A stretch of 64,000 nt of DNA from Pararhodonellum marinum. Lineage in GTDB: Bacteria; Bacteroidota; Bacteroidia; Cytophagales; Cyclobacteriaceae. This document shows, one piece after another, positions 43,599-53,130 of the stretch. The stretch lies in assembly GCF_015354735.1 (NCBI RefSeq), contig NZ_JACEFJ010000002.1, positions 372,001 to 436,000 on the forward strand, in the 5' to 3' direction. A program made the position numbers and the translations under genes. Numbering within the stretch: position 1 is the stretch's first letter; the number at the start of each line of letters is the position of its first letter. The notes under the pieces are model-generated. The model worked only from the letters and a program-made list of their open reading frames with translations, made no database searches and was not told where the DNA came from.

Positions 43599-46034
43599 TT
43601 ATTGCTCTAACCTATTTCTCTCTTCAGTGCTTCCGCTTCGGTTAGAGACCCGGAAACTTTCTCCCTGAGCAAATTTATACCTCAATGTGAGGCGTACACC
43701 TTGGTTGCTTCTGTATTGCCTAAATCTTGTATCAATCTGGTCAAATTGTACATTGGCATTGATCACGTTGGTTCTGAATAAATCGGTACCGTTTAAGGTG
43801 ATGCTGAGCTTTTCGTTCATGATCGACTTGCTTACCCCTGCATCCACCCATCCGAAACCCCCCAGTTTGGCCTGACCATAGAGCTGTGGGCCTAAGTAAA
43901 TGCCCATCACTTCCACTTTGAATCCTGCGGGTAGCACAATATTGTGCTGAGAACGGATCATATAAGAGGCCATGGAAACATCCAATAAAGCATCACCAAT
44001 CATCGACTTCCACTTGGCATAATTGACTTGTAGCATGTTGCTGACATTCCACCAAGATTGTATTTCCACAGGTACCATGGCCCTGAAATTCAGGTTTTCA
44101 GACTTATCGAGGTTAGTGGTAAAGGTAGTCGTCGTTCTGTCTTCTTCATTTTGGGTGAAGATTTGTTGAAATACATCATTGGTTTGGGAATAACCCAGAG
44201 TAAACTGATAGCTGCCTTTGATGACATGGTTCATTTCCAAGTTATGGGCATATTGTGGCCGCAAGTTGGGATTGCCCTGCTCTGTAGTCAATGGATCAAT
44301 GTAAAAGATGAACGGATTCAATAGGCGGTAATTTGGTCTAGTGATCCTCCTGTTGGCATTGTAAATGATCTGATAATCTTTACTGACTTTTTGCTGGACA
44401 GAAACTGTTGGAAACCAATCCAGGTATTTTTGTGCATTTTTTTCTCCTAAAGTGACTGAATTTCCCAGAATATCAGAGTATTCAGCCCTCAACCCTGCTT
44501 GAAAGCTTACTTTTTCAGAAAACTTGCTTTTGTATGATGTATAAGCAGCCAAGACATTTTCATGGTAAATAAATTGGTTGCTGTTTGGATCAGGCTGGAA
44601 GGGTTCCTCCCCAATGCTTCTGCTCAGGTCCAGGTCATTGTCAGATTTTACCCAACTGCCCTTAAGTCCAGCTTCCAATACCCTGCCTTTGCCTAAAGGC
44701 TTGGTGAAGTCTACCTTGGCGGTAAATATGGAGTAATCCATGGAATTAAGCGTCTGAATTTGGTCAGTAGCAGCTTGTGAAGTGTTTTCATTCAACCAAT
44801 ATCTGTTGCTTAGAATCCCCTCGCTACCCGTGATCATGCGCGTAAAATCGACATCAGAAGTCAATTTGGTACCCAAGGTATCCAGATTACCCACATAATG
44901 GAAGTTGGTGAAAATCCTTTTTTGATCATTTTGGCTGTCATTAAAGGAGCTGATGAAATTTCTGTCAGAGGTGCCAGGGTTGGTTACCTCCGTAAACGAA
45001 TCACCCAAATCAACCCCTTGCGATGCAGAGGCTTGCAAGTTCATACCCACACTGTGCATGGAATTGATTTCATAGTCTGTTCCCCCGTTAAAAAAGAGGT
45101 TTTTCCTACGTGTCTTGATATCACTGTCCTGATCAAAATTTGATACGCCTTCCTCCAATACAAAGTTCCTATTGATCTCCAATTCATTTAAGAAGGCATA
45201 CTCATTGTAGTTTAAGCTGGCGTTGCTGGTCCATTTGTTTTTCTTCACATTAAGCGTTACACCAGCAAAGGGGGCATGTAATCCGTTGTATTGATTGCCG
45301 GATTGGACATTTCCGAAAATACCGTCTAGGTTGTTTTTCTTAAGTTTGATATTGATGACCCCAGCTGCTCCTTCGGCATCAAATCTGGAGGTAGGATTAT
45401 TGATCACCTCTATGCTTTTGATGTTTTCGGCAGGCATGGCTCTTAGAAAATTGGCCAAATCCTCTGCACTCATGTACATTTGGCGGTCATTGATCATGAG
45501 TGTGACACCACTCCTTCCATTGAGGTTGATATTTCCATCGGGATCTACATAGACACCTGGAGAGCGGCCCACTACATCTAATGCGGTATTTCCTTCCGCC
45601 ATTACGGTACCTTCCACATTGATGGTGGTTTTGTCTGCCTCGATGGTGATTTCAGGTCTTGCTGCTTGTATGGTTACTTCTCCCAAGGCAGCCAGTTCCT
45701 CCTGTATGGTCAAGGTGCCAAAGTCTTTTTTCATCCCAGGTTTAAGGTCAAATGGCTCCGATTCAAAAGTCTCGAAACCAATGGATGAAACGACAATTTT
45801 TACTTTGCTTTCTTTGGTACTGCTTATTGAAAATCTGCCTTCTTCATCAGAAACTGCTCCAGTAAGCAAAGCGCCACTTGAAATTTCTACCAAAGCAACA
45901 TTCGCATATGGCAAAACTTTTCCCGTCTGATCTTTCACCTGTCCAGAAATGAATCCTTCTTCTTTGGCAGCCAAATGGCTCAAACCCAAAAGGAAAAAAA
46001 ACAGTGCGGTAAAAATTTGATTCGATAGTTTCAT
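43599..46034 (-). CDS. TonB-dependent receptor with CarboxypepD-like domain (OMP_b-brl_3 type)
   Basis: Outer-membrane receptor of 811 residues. Signal peptide 1-24 (ending LAA), carboxypeptidase-regulatory-like beta-sandwich about 28-110, plug domain about 115-225 (GNTALDVVGRSPGVYVDP, SIEVINNPTSRFDAEGAAGVINIKL) and a 22-strand-type barrel to the end, of the outer_membrane_beta-barrel family. The extended frame to 46082 adds a poor N-terminus, so ATG 46034 is chosen. No SusD-like partner or TonB gene is adjacent, which is typical of this branch rather than SusC. The substrate is unknown. Confidence 0.86.
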   Translation of the reverse strand: MKLSNQIFTALFFFLLGLSHLAAKEEGFISGQVKDQTGKVLPYANVALVEISSGALLTGAVSDEEGRFSISSTKESKVKIVVSSIGFETFESEPFDLKPGMKKDFGTLTIQEELAALGEVTIQAARPEITIEADKTTINVEGTVMAEGNTALDVVGRSPGVYVDPDGNINLNGRSGVTLMINDRQMYMSAEDLANFLRAMPAENIKSIEVINNPTSRFDAEGAAGVINIKLKKNNLDGIFGNVQSGNQYNGLHAPFAGVTLNVKKNKWTSNASLNYNEYAFLNELEINRNFVLEEGVSNFDQDSDIKTRRKNLFFNGGTDYEINSMHSVGMNLQASASQGVDLGDSFTEVTNPGTSDRNFISSFNDSQNDQKRIFTNFHYVGNLDTLGTKLTSDVDFTRMITGSEGILSNRYWLNENTSQAATDQIQTLNSMDYSIFTAKVDFTKPLGKGRVLEAGLKGSWVKSDNDLDLSRSIGEEPFQPDPNSNQFIYHENVLAAYTSYKSKFSEKVSFQAGLRAEYSDILGNSVTLGEKNAQKYLDWFPTVSVQQKVSKDYQIIYNANRRITRPNYRLLNPFIFYIDPLTTEQGNPNLRPQYAHNLEMNHVIKGSYQFTLGYSQTNDVFQQIFTQNEEDRTTTTFTTNLDKSENLNFRAMVPVEIQSWWNVSNMLQVNYAKWKSMIGDALLDVSMASYMIRSQHNIVLPAGFKVEVMGIYLGPQLYGQAKLGGFGWVDAGVSKSIMNEKLSITLNGTDLFRTNVINANVQFDQIDTRFRQYRSNQGVRLTLRYKFAQGESFRVSNRSGSTEERNRLEQ

Positions 46035-46222
46035 TTTAATAAGGGATTTCTGCTGGATTTTAATTTTGATTGCAGAATCCATTATGAAAAACCAGTGCCA
46101 AATGAAAAAGTATCTGCTTAATATTTGATTATCAGTATATTATAAAAATATGAAAAAATGTTACTGTCACAAAAGTGAACAGTTGTACCGTTCGGCAACC
46201 GTACAATTTATGGTAGGAAAGC

Positions 46223-46254
46223 AAAAAATCCCTTGGAATTACTCCAAGGGATTT
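46223..46254 (-). terminator. intrinsic terminator of sod
   Basis: 12-bp perfect stem AAATCCCTTGGA/TCCAAGGGATTT (46226-46237 and 46243-46254), loop ATTAC; on the minus strand it ends in a six-T run (46223-46228). It lies 24 nt after the superoxide dismutase stop. Confidence 0.85.
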
Positions 46255-46277
46255 ACATATTCATAATCGAGGGAATT

Positions 46278-46883
46278 TTATTTGGCAGCACTGTACCTTT
46301 TACTGACCTCATCCCAATTGACCACATTCCAAAAAGCACTGACATAGTCAGGCCTTCTGTTTTGATAGTTTAGGTAATAGGCATGTTCCCAAACGTCCAA
46401 ACCCAAAATCGGAGTCCCTGGACAATCTGACACATCCATCAATGGATTATCTTGATTGGGTGATGAACATACGCAAAGTTCTTTCTTCTCATCAACGCAA
46501 AGCCAAGCCCAGCCGGATCCGAATCTGGTAGCGGCAGCTTTGGCAAACTCCTCTTTAAAGGCGTCAAATGAACCGAATTTTTTATCAATATCTGTGGCTA
46601 ATTCACCACTTGGCTTGCCACCTCCATCAGGTGAGAGGACCTTCCAGAAAAGGGAGTGATTGTAATGTCCTCCACCATTGTTTCTCACGGCATTGTTGGA
46701 GCCTGCCACTTTCATTAAATCTTCAATACTTTTACCATCAAGCTCAGTTCCGGCAATGGCATTGTTCAAATTAGTCACGTACCCATTGTGGTGTTTTCCA
46801 TGGTGAATTTCCATAGTTTTCGCATCTATGTGCGGTTCGAGTGCATTAAAGTCATAAGGTAGTTTTGGTAGTTCAAAAGCCAT
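46278..46883 (-). CDS. superoxide dismutase, Mn/Fe family
   Basis: Cytoplasmic metalloenzyme of 201 residues converting superoxide to peroxide and oxygen. Metal ligands are His27 (IHHGKHH), His75 (GGGHYNH), Asp162 and His166 (DVWEHAYY). The Gly-rich GGGH at 69-72 together with Gln143 in NQDNP is the manganese-type pattern, whereas iron enzymes place the Gln in the other position, so a Mn or cambialistic enzyme is likely. There is no signal peptide. It is monocistronic with a strong terminator and fits oxidative defence beside a pigment-producing, light-exposed lifestyle. Confidence 0.95.
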   Translation of the reverse strand: MAFELPKLPYDFNALEPHIDAKTMEIHHGKHHNGYVTNLNNAIAGTELDGKSIEDLMKVAGSNNAVRNNGGGHYNHSLFWKVLSPDGGGKPSGELATDIDKKFGSFDAFKEEFAKAAATRFGSGWAWLCVDEKKELCVCSSPNQDNPLMDVSDCPGTPILGLDVWEHAYYLNYQNRRPDYVSAFWNVVNWDEVSKRYSAAK

Positions 46884-46988
46884 TTTTGGTTAAAATTTAT
46901 GGTGAAACATGAAATAATTTTGATTTAAATCAATACAACTAACCAACCAAAATCCGGAATAAATGGTTCTCTTTCGAGGATTAGAATT

Positions 46989-47432
46989 TCAATTTCTCAA
47001 ATTTTTAAAAAAGGCATCGATCAAGTCCTTGGCTTCTTGGGCCATACTTCCACTTTTTACAATGGTTTTGGGATGAAGCAATGGTTCTCCGAGGCGTGTA
47101 AAGCCCCTTTTGGGGTCTGAAGCCGCATAGTGTAATTCTCCCAACTGAGCCCAAAAAGCCGCCCCGGCACACATCACGCAGGGTTCAAGGGTAACGAATA
47201 ATTTACATTCATTCAGGTACTTAGACCCCAGGCCATTTGATGCAGCAGTGATGGCAAGAATCTCGGCATGCGCAGTCACATCCGTCAATTTTTCAGTTTG
47301 GTTGTAACTCCTTGCGATGATGCGGTTGCGACATACCATAACTGCACCCACGGGGATTTCACCTTCTTCGAATGCAATTTTGGCCATTTTTAAGGCCTCA
47401 TTCATAAAGTATTCGTCAGTGTAGAGTTCCAT
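46989..47432 (-). CDS. tadA: tRNA adenosine deaminase TadA-like nucleoside deaminase
   Basis: Zn-dependent deaminase of 147 residues that makes inosine at the wobble position of tRNA-Arg(ACG). Zn and proton-shuttle residues are His55-Ala-Glu57 and PCVMC with Cys85 and Cys88. The N-terminal FMNEALKMAKIAFEEGEIPVGAV and NQTEKLTDVTAHAEI are typical of TadA. Guanine deaminase-like relatives share the core, but length and the NQ-TAHAE context favour TadA. It is monocistronic, with 174 bp of featureless sequence upstream. Confidence 0.9.
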   Translation of the reverse strand: MELYTDEYFMNEALKMAKIAFEEGEIPVGAVMVCRNRIIARSYNQTEKLTDVTAHAEILAITAASNGLGSKYLNECKLFVTLEPCVMCAGAAFWAQLGELHYAASDPKRGFTRLGEPLLHPKTIVKSGSMAQEAKDLIDAFFKNLRN

Positions 47433-47606
47433 TTGGGTAATTTATTCTGATTGCTAAAAAACAATAAGAAATATACGCCTTTTATAGATAGCCAAATTCC
47501 TTGCATAAATCTTAACCTTGAAATCAATTGATCCAGTTTTAAAATTATATATGCAACCTAATTTTTACCTCAGTTGGAATAACCCTTTGGGTTGAAGTCT
47601 TTTTTG

Positions 47607-48746
47607 TCAAAAGATCCCAGTGATCATTTCATAAAGTTCTTCACGGATTCCCTTATTGATGATTAAAGCAAGAATCAGGGAGACAATCAAGCCAATAAGG
47701 GCTTTCAACATATCCTTTCTAGCCAACATGTATGCCCTATAGAGTCGGGCCTTTCTTTTCTTTAATTTCCTGGATTTGGCGAGTGCAATGGCAAGCTCTC
47801 TACCACCCAACAGTCCAATAAATACCCAAGTGGTACTCATGGGTACATTGCTCAGCATCTTGAAATAGAAAAGGATGATGGCATAAACAAAATCCACAAT
47901 GGTGGCTGCACGCACATCAGTAACCCTGGTTTTTTCATTGACGATTCCCTGTATTTTGTCTCCTTTCAGGTAGAAAAGAAATCCTAATCCCCCAAACACA
48001 AAACCAGCATACCCCAAAAATTCCCAAACATTTAATTGCCTAGGTAAAAACACTGCAATATTGGCGGCATCCTGCATGATCCAAACCGCCCAAAGGGTTC
48101 CAGAAGTAAGCCATTGAAGCGGGTACCAAAAATTCCTTGCTTCCCCTTTTAAATAAGTTTTTACAAACTTCTCCAAAACAAACCATACTATAATGGCAAT
48201 CACGAAAGCAAGTAGATAGCCAATGAAGCTTTTTGTCATCACATCCACTATGGTGCCTGCTTTATAGGTGAAAACATTGAGCAACAAAAAGGTGGTAGAT
48301 ACCGGCATCCTAAGCCGGGTCATGACCAAAAGCACAATGGGGGCAGCCAATTGAAGAAATACAAAACTTTCAGGGGCCTTATCCAAACCGGGAACCTGAA
48401 GCCTTTGATAACTTACATCTCCATTGAACGTAAACCAGCTGTAAGTCACCGTAGCCACAAAGATTCCGCCCATAAACAACCACAACCAATACCATTTGCG
48501 GTTTTGGTTGGATGCAATAAAAGTTCCTATGGTTTGTATGCTGTCATTGGCAATGGCTGAATAGGCCGCAAGTCCAAACCCAAACCACATGGCCAAATAG
48601 GTATATGGCGTGATCGCACCGGCAATAGAAACGATGATACAGATAATCAGTAAAAATGATTTTTCTTTTTTGGTGAAGTCAAAAAGTGAATAGGCTGCCT
48701 TTGAAAGGGCATCCTGATTGATATTTTGGTCTTTTAACTTAGCCAT
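47607..48746 (-). CDS. PiT-like inorganic phosphate transporter family protein
   Basis: Membrane protein of 379 residues with about ten hydrophobic segments. PiT signatures occur in divergent form in both halves: IANDSIQTIGTFIASN near 66-81, RMPVSTTFLLLNV near 146-158 and NVPMSTTWVFIGLLGGRELAI near 303-323. QDAANIAVFLPRQL near 225 is a variant of the inverted repeat. The family normally carries H+ or Na+ symport of phosphate or sulfate; the ion is not determinable. It diverges from another phosphate-type carrier across 328 bp. Confidence 0.75.
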   Translation of the reverse strand: MAKLKDQNINQDALSKAAYSLFDFTKKEKSFLLIICIIVSIAGAITPYTYLAMWFGFGLAAYSAIANDSIQTIGTFIASNQNRKWYWLWLFMGGIFVATVTYSWFTFNGDVSYQRLQVPGLDKAPESFVFLQLAAPIVLLVMTRLRMPVSTTFLLLNVFTYKAGTIVDVMTKSFIGYLLAFVIAIIVWFVLEKFVKTYLKGEARNFWYPLQWLTSGTLWAVWIMQDAANIAVFLPRQLNVWEFLGYAGFVFGGLGFLFYLKGDKIQGIVNEKTRVTDVRAATIVDFVYAIILFYFKMLSNVPMSTTWVFIGLLGGRELAIALAKSRKLKKRKARLYRAYMLARKDMLKALIGLIVSLILALIINKGIREELYEMITGIF

Positions 48747-49074
48747 AAATGGTGATATCAGGCATATTCAAGTGAAACGCAAAGTTAAAGAAGATTATTT
48801 GGGTACAGTGTTATCAAATTGTTAAGTGAATGATAAGATAAATTAATAATTCCTTAAAGGAATCAAGAAAGAATAAAGGTAAATAAAACAGAATATTTTT
48901 CAAATTTAATCGTCAAAATAAGAATTTAATTCTGACTTTATTTAGAAATTTTAGATTAAACCATTATTTTTGTTAACAAAAGCTTCATATAAATTAAATT
49001 GTAATATAAATTTTGTACATTTTCTTTGTACACGTTATGCGTAGCGGCCCCTCCTGAAAGGGGTTTTTATTTAT
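48747..49074 (+). promoter_or_regulatory. 328-bp divergent region with structured leader before the Na/Pi gene
   Basis: Most of it is AT-rich and non-coding. Direct repeat TTTGTACA occurs at 49012-49019 and 49025-49032 (13-bp period). It is followed by a 6-codon mini-ORF ATG-CGT-AGC-GGC-CCC-TCC-TGA (49037-49057), which runs into hairpin CCCCT/AGGGG (49048-49052 and 49059-49063) followed by five T (49064-49068), ending 6 nt before the ATG at 49075. The pattern suggests transcription attenuation or masking of the start codon. No known riboswitch is recognised. Confidence 0.42.
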
Positions 49075-50271
49075 ATGGCAGAGATCCAAGAGGTCACAGA
49101 GACCCAAAATAAGGTTGTGATTGTAATTAGCATGCTGTTGGCATTGCTGTTGTTTATCTTTGCCATTGACTTGATGACGGTCTCTCTTACCAACATCAAC
49201 AATCAGGTTGCCAGCGAAATCTTCACTGCGGCCAACAACCCATTTGTGGGACTTTTTATTGGGCTTTTGATGACCGCACTTGTTCAGAGCAGCTCTACTG
49301 TTACTGCCATCATAGTGGCTATTGTGGCTTCTGGCAGCCTCACGCTGGTCCAAGCGGTACCGCTGATCATGGGGGCCAATATAGGGACGACAATCACCAG
49401 TACATTGGTTTCTTTTTCCTTTATCATGAAAAAGAGCGAATACAAAAAGGCTTTGTCGGCGGGGGTTTTACATGACCTCTTCAATATTTTTACGGTTATG
49501 CTTTTGTTGCCGCTGGAGTTTTATTTTGGTTTCTTAAGTCAATCAGCAGCTTATTTGGCCACTTTTTTTTCGTCTGATGCAGCTTATGAGGGACAATATA
49601 CCTATAATGTCATTTTTCTGAGGCCGCTCACCCAGTATGTCTTGAATACCGTGGGCTTACCTGTAATCAGCCTGATCTTGGCCATAGCCCTACTTTTTGG
49701 TGCCATCAAAGTACTGTCTTCAGTGGTTTACAAATCCTTTATTTCCATTAACTTCAGTAAAATCAGCAAACACATTTTCAAAATGCCTTTCCGGGCTTTT
49801 GCTTATGGGATATTTTTTACAGCTGCTGTTCAATCGAGCACTGTCACCACGTCCCTGATTGTGCCATTAGTGGCTACAAGGAAAGTGAGCTTGGTACGTG
49901 TATTTCCATTTATCATCGGAGCCAATATCGGTACTTGTGTCACAGCGGCTATTGCGGCCATTTACAAGTCGGAAGCAGCCATCAGCATAGCCATCGTCCA
50001 TTTTTTATTCAATTTTATCGGGGCTTTGATATTTCTGCCTTTTCCTGCCATACGGAACATACCCGTGAAAATAGCTGCTTTTTTCGGAAAGCAGTCTGTC
50101 AAAACTCGATTTGTAGGATTTGCTTACATTTTGCTTACCTTTTTTATCATTCCTTTTCTGCTGATCTATTTTAACAAAAATGAAGATGTGAGCCATTTGG
50201 ATATCAAAGTGGGTGGAGAAAAAAACAAATCCGAACTTGTGATCAGGGATGAAGCGCATTTTCTTCCATAA
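49075..50271 (+). CDS. Na/Pi cotransporter family protein (SLC34-like)
   Basis: Membrane carrier of 398 residues with two inverted repeats, each holding a QSS motif and a GANIGT motif: TALVQSSSTVTAI near 63-75 with GANIGTT near 99-105, and TAAVQSSTVTTSL near 246-258 with GANIGTC near 283-289. These are the sodium-dependent phosphate (NptA) signatures. The C-terminal 50 residues are polar and lack the PhoU-like domain of longer relatives. It shares the upstream region with the divergent PiT-like gene. The last 29 bp overlap the convergent deoC. Confidence 0.88.
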   Translation: MAEIQEVTETQNKVVIVISMLLALLLFIFAIDLMTVSLTNINNQVASEIFTAANNPFVGLFIGLLMTALVQSSSTVTAIIVAIVASGSLTLVQAVPLIMGANIGTTITSTLVSFSFIMKKSEYKKALSAGVLHDLFNIFTVMLLLPLEFYFGFLSQSAAYLATFFSSDAAYEGQYTYNVIFLRPLTQYVLNTVGLPVISLILAIALLFGAIKVLSSVVYKSFISINFSKISKHIFKMPFRAFAYGIFFTAAVQSSTVTTSLIVPLVATRKVSLVRVFPFIIGANIGTCVTAAIAAIYKSEAAISIAIVHFLFNFIGALIFLPFPAIRNIPVKIAAFFGKQSVKTRFVGFAYILLTFFIIPFLLIYFNKNEDVSHLDIKVGGEKNKSELVIRDEAHFLP

Positions 50272-50905
50272 TGGCTACCCCTGAACTGGTACCTATGATG
50301 TCGGCTCCTGCTTTGATTAAATCCAAAGTTTGAGCGAGTGTTTTAATGCCCCCGCTGGCTTTGATACCTACCTGACTTGGAAGAGTTTTCCGCATCAAAC
50401 GGACATGATCAATTCTTGCACCTTCAGGACCAAGCCCTGTGGATGTTTTGACAAAATCCACTCCTGCATCACTACAGATTTCACAAGCTTGGATAATTTC
50501 TTTTTCTTCCAAGTAAGCCGTCTCGATGATTACTTTTAACAACTTTTCCTGGTCATGGCAAACTTGGGAAAGCTTGGCCAGTTCAATTTTGGGCCAGTTC
50601 ATTCCAGATTTAAAGGACGTGAGAGACCAAACAACATCTATTTCATCTGCCCCGTTTTTGATGGCCTGTTCTGTTTCAAAGACTTTGGTTTCGGTCATTT
50701 GAAACCCTAGGGGAAAACCTACCACCGTGACCACTTGTATATCAGTATCCATTAGTTCCCTCTTGGTTTTTTTCACCCAAAATGGGGAAACACAAACTCC
50801 CCTAAACTGGTATTTTTTTGCCTCGGATACCATTCGGTCAATGTCCTGATCTGTAGTTAGTGGATTTAAAATGGTTTGTTCCAAGAACCGGTTTAGGTTT
50901 TTCAT
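50243..50905 (-). CDS. deoC: deoxyribose-phosphate aldolase
   Basis: Class I aldolase splitting deoxyribose-5-phosphate into acetaldehyde and glyceraldehyde-3-phosphate. The 220 residues are full length from ATG 50905. The Schiff-base Lys153 is in KTSTG, Asp90 in DEIDVV is the acid-base residue, and Lys182 in IKASGG is the proton-relay Lys. The longer frame to 50953 adds a stretch overlapping the preceding gene and is rejected. It lies 13 bp after the saccharopine-dehydrogenase-like gene; nucleoside salvage partners are not nearby. Confidence 0.94.
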   Translation of the reverse strand: MKNLNRFLEQTILNPLTTDQDIDRMVSEAKKYQFRGVCVSPFWVKKTKRELMDTDIQVVTVVGFPLGFQMTETKVFETEQAIKNGADEIDVVWSLTSFKSGMNWPKIELAKLSQVCHDQEKLLKVIIETAYLEEKEIIQACEICSDAGVDFVKTSTGLGPEGARIDHVRLMRKTLPSQVGIKASGGIKTLAQTLDLIKAGADIIGTSSGVAIMEENALHP

Positions 50906-50918
50906 TTCGTGGTCGAAT

Positions 50919-52142
50919 TTAAGTAGTCCTATCAGGGGACGGTCCATAAGCATATTCGCTCAGGTATTCAAAATTTGGGGTTAATGCTCCTTTAAGGGTA
51001 ATGGTAGCCTTTTCCAACATGGGAGAATCTGCTTCCAATAAAGCCGGAATAATGTATTGGCTCAGTTGGTTTCCAAAATCTTCTGAGGCATCTCTAGGTA
51101 ATTCCGTGGGAAGGTTATCTATGGCCATGACGGAAATGCTGATTTGTTTCCCAAAAGCAGGCAATTCCTCCTTGGTTTCCCGGTCTATATCATATACAGG
51201 GTCATTGATGGTGCTTGGTCGGATGGTAGTGGGAATGGAGCCATTGATGTCACAGGTGATGTCTGCGATGACTGATAAATTGAAATCTTCGTCAGCCAGT
51301 TGATCGGATGAAAACAATTTGGGCGCTTTCGGATCCCAATAGGCTGCGGCAATAAGCATGTCACTGACCTCGGCAAATTTGAGAAAATGGCTTTCGTACT
51401 TTTCCGGATGCTTGTAGAACTCTTCCTTTTCAAAACCGCCATCTGTTTTTCTTCTGTTGTAAATCTCTGCACCTATTTGGGTGAAAACTGGTTCATCAAA
51501 ATATTTGTGTAGAAAATCCACCGGCGTTACTTGGAGGATACCGACAGTATTCATAACCTCCAATACCCCACCGGCCACCCGGCCATCTCCGGTAACCACA
51601 ATTTTGATAGGTGGCAACTGAACTTTCCCCAGTTCCCGATCCAATTCATTCCGGTCAAAGCAATCTTTGGCTCTTTTGAGATCATAAAGACCGGATTTCT
51701 GTCCGTAAGTCCATAGGCCATTGTAAGCACCCACTATTCCAGCCCATCGGCCAAAAGCAACGATGCGCTCACCTTCCTCGTTTTTCAACACCTCATAATC
51801 GATGAGCCTGATGTTTTTCGCAAGAACAGCTTGAATGAGTGTTTGGTTATAAGCTTGCTTTTTGATGGTATGGGAAAAAAAGAAATACGTTTTGCCCGGG
51901 ATAAGTTGGTCTACAGGTACTTCCTTGATGCCAAAAAGCACATCGCAATCAGAAAGATCAGCATCCACTTCAATGCCTTGATCCCTATACTCTTGGTCAG
52001 AAAAGCATCTGATGGAGCTTGGCGCTACTTTGAAGGAAATTCTTTCAGCGTATTGCAACTGAAGAGCGGCAAGCCTATCCGGTGAAAAAGCCACCCTCCT
52101 ATCTACGGGAACTTTTCCTTCCTTGATCACACCTATTTTCAT
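50919..52142 (-). CDS. saccharopine dehydrogenase/AlaDH-PNT-fold oxidoreductase
   Basis: NAD(P)-dependent oxidoreductase of 407 residues with an N-terminal AlaDH/PNT domain (MKIGVIKEGKVPVDRRVAFSP) and a Rossmann domain near 185-300 (IKIVVTGDGRVAGGVLEVM). FGRWAGIVGAYNGLWTYG near 129-146 and DNLPTELPRDASEDFG near 356-371 are characteristic of lysine-forming saccharopine dehydrogenase / lysine-ketoglutarate reductase and their bacterial relatives. Lysine catabolism is possible but no companion gene is present, so the substrate is uncertain. Its start is only 17 bp from the divergent ICMT-like gene. Confidence 0.8.
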   Translation of the reverse strand: MKIGVIKEGKVPVDRRVAFSPDRLAALQLQYAERISFKVAPSSIRCFSDQEYRDQGIEVDADLSDCDVLFGIKEVPVDQLIPGKTYFFFSHTIKKQAYNQTLIQAVLAKNIRLIDYEVLKNEEGERIVAFGRWAGIVGAYNGLWTYGQKSGLYDLKRAKDCFDRNELDRELGKVQLPPIKIVVTGDGRVAGGVLEVMNTVGILQVTPVDFLHKYFDEPVFTQIGAEIYNRRKTDGGFEKEEFYKHPEKYESHFLKFAEVSDMLIAAAYWDPKAPKLFSSDQLADEDFNLSVIADITCDINGSIPTTIRPSTINDPVYDIDRETKEELPAFGKQISISVMAIDNLPTELPRDASEDFGNQLSQYIIPALLEADSPMLEKATITLKGALTPNFEYLSEYAYGPSPDRTT

Positions 52143-52159
52143 GTTACCAGTTTATTTGA

Positions 52160-52831
52160 ATGTTTTACAGTACAATTATGGTGGAAACTAAGGTATTATC
52201 TTGGTCCTTTGCTACATTCGTAGTTGCAGAACCAATTTTAACCATGCCTTATTTGTTTTTACTCATTGCTTGGTTTGTTTTTTACTTTAAGCACACCTTT
52301 TTTGCACGCTTGAATATAAAAAGAAAATTTCAAGGCTGGATGGGTAAACACTATAAATGGTACCGGTTAGGTTATTCTTTCGTTTCAACCATTTTATTTT
52401 TTGGGATAATAGCATATGGAGCCAGTCTGCCCAGCGAATTTCTTTTAAGGCAAAATCAGCAACTTACTTACATAGGATTTTTGGTTGCTGGCATAGGTAC
52501 GATTGTGATAGTCAAGTCACTTCGGTATTTTGACACTTTTCGGTTTATGGGTTTGCCTCCTTACGATGACTTGAAACAGAAGGAAACGTTGGTAGTAAGT
52601 GGTATTTACAAAACGGTTCGACATCCTCTTTACCTGGGATTGGTTTTGATTTTCTTGGGGTTTTTCCTTTATTCTCCTACTTGGGTATCTTTGCTTCATT
52701 TTCTTTCACTCATCATATACCTTCCTTTTGGCATTTATTATGAGGAACAAAAATTAATGGTCATTTTTGGGAAATATTATGAAGCATACAGAAAGGCTGT
52801 GCCTTCGATAATTCCATTTTGGCCTGTTTAA
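52160..52831 (+). CDS. ICMT/PEMT-like membrane methyltransferase
   Basis: Polytopic protein of 223 residues with about five hydrophobic segments. The C-terminal half has RHPLYLGLVLIFLG near 153-166 and YYEEQKLMVIFGKYYEAYRKAVP near 191-213, the SAM-binding signature of isoprenylcysteine carboxyl methyltransferase and phospholipid methyltransferase relatives. The acceptor could be a lipid or a small molecule. The start is doubtful: the ATG at 52160 leaves 17 bp to the divergent gene, and an ATG at 52244 (MPYLFLL) would leave room for a promoter. It is followed by a small membrane protein 12 bp away. Confidence 0.78.
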   Translation: MFYSTIMVETKVLSWSFATFVVAEPILTMPYLFLLIAWFVFYFKHTFFARLNIKRKFQGWMGKHYKWYRLGYSFVSTILFFGIIAYGASLPSEFLLRQNQQLTYIGFLVAGIGTIVIVKSLRYFDTFRFMGLPPYDDLKQKETLVVSGIYKTVRHPLYLGLVLIFLGFFLYSPTWVSLLHFLSLIIYLPFGIYYEEQKLMVIFGKYYEAYRKAVPSIIPFWPV

Positions 52832-52843
52832 AAATCAGTTCTT

Positions 52844-53035
52844 ATGACCGAGCTCCTCATATATGCCGTCCTATTTATTGCTCTTTTTGCCCATGCCATG
52901 ATGGCTTCCATGATGTATCTGGCAGTTCATAAAAACGAATATTTGGAATCAAAGGAGAAAAACAGTTGGAAGCTAAAGGCTTTGGTATTTCCTGCTTTCT
53001 ACTGGTTTCAATACAAGAAATCGATAAGACCATAA
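52844..53035 (+). CDS. small single-pass membrane protein
   Basis: Short protein of 63 residues not recognised as a family. One hydrophobic segment spans about 4-26 (LLIYAVLFIALFAHAMMASMMYL), followed by a polar, Lys-rich part and an aromatic stretch FPAFYWFQYKK. The gene lies 12 bp after the methyltransferase-like gene, so it is probably translated from the same mRNA. Codon use and spacing look genuine, but a chance ORF cannot be excluded. Confidence 0.55.
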   Translation: MTELLIYAVLFIALFAHAMMASMMYLAVHKNEYLESKEKNSWKLKALVFPAFYWFQYKKSIRP

Positions 53036-53130
53036 TTTTTCGCGATTTTTCCCATTCAAATTAGCCTTCTTCGGAACTAATAGCCATCGAATCTGTTTGT
53101 CCATTAGCAAACCATAAATTTCATCTGATC

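Noticed and set aside
46828-46845. GGTTCGAGTG resembling a tRNA T-loop
   Set aside because: It lies within the superoxide dismutase coding region and lacks tRNA structure around it.
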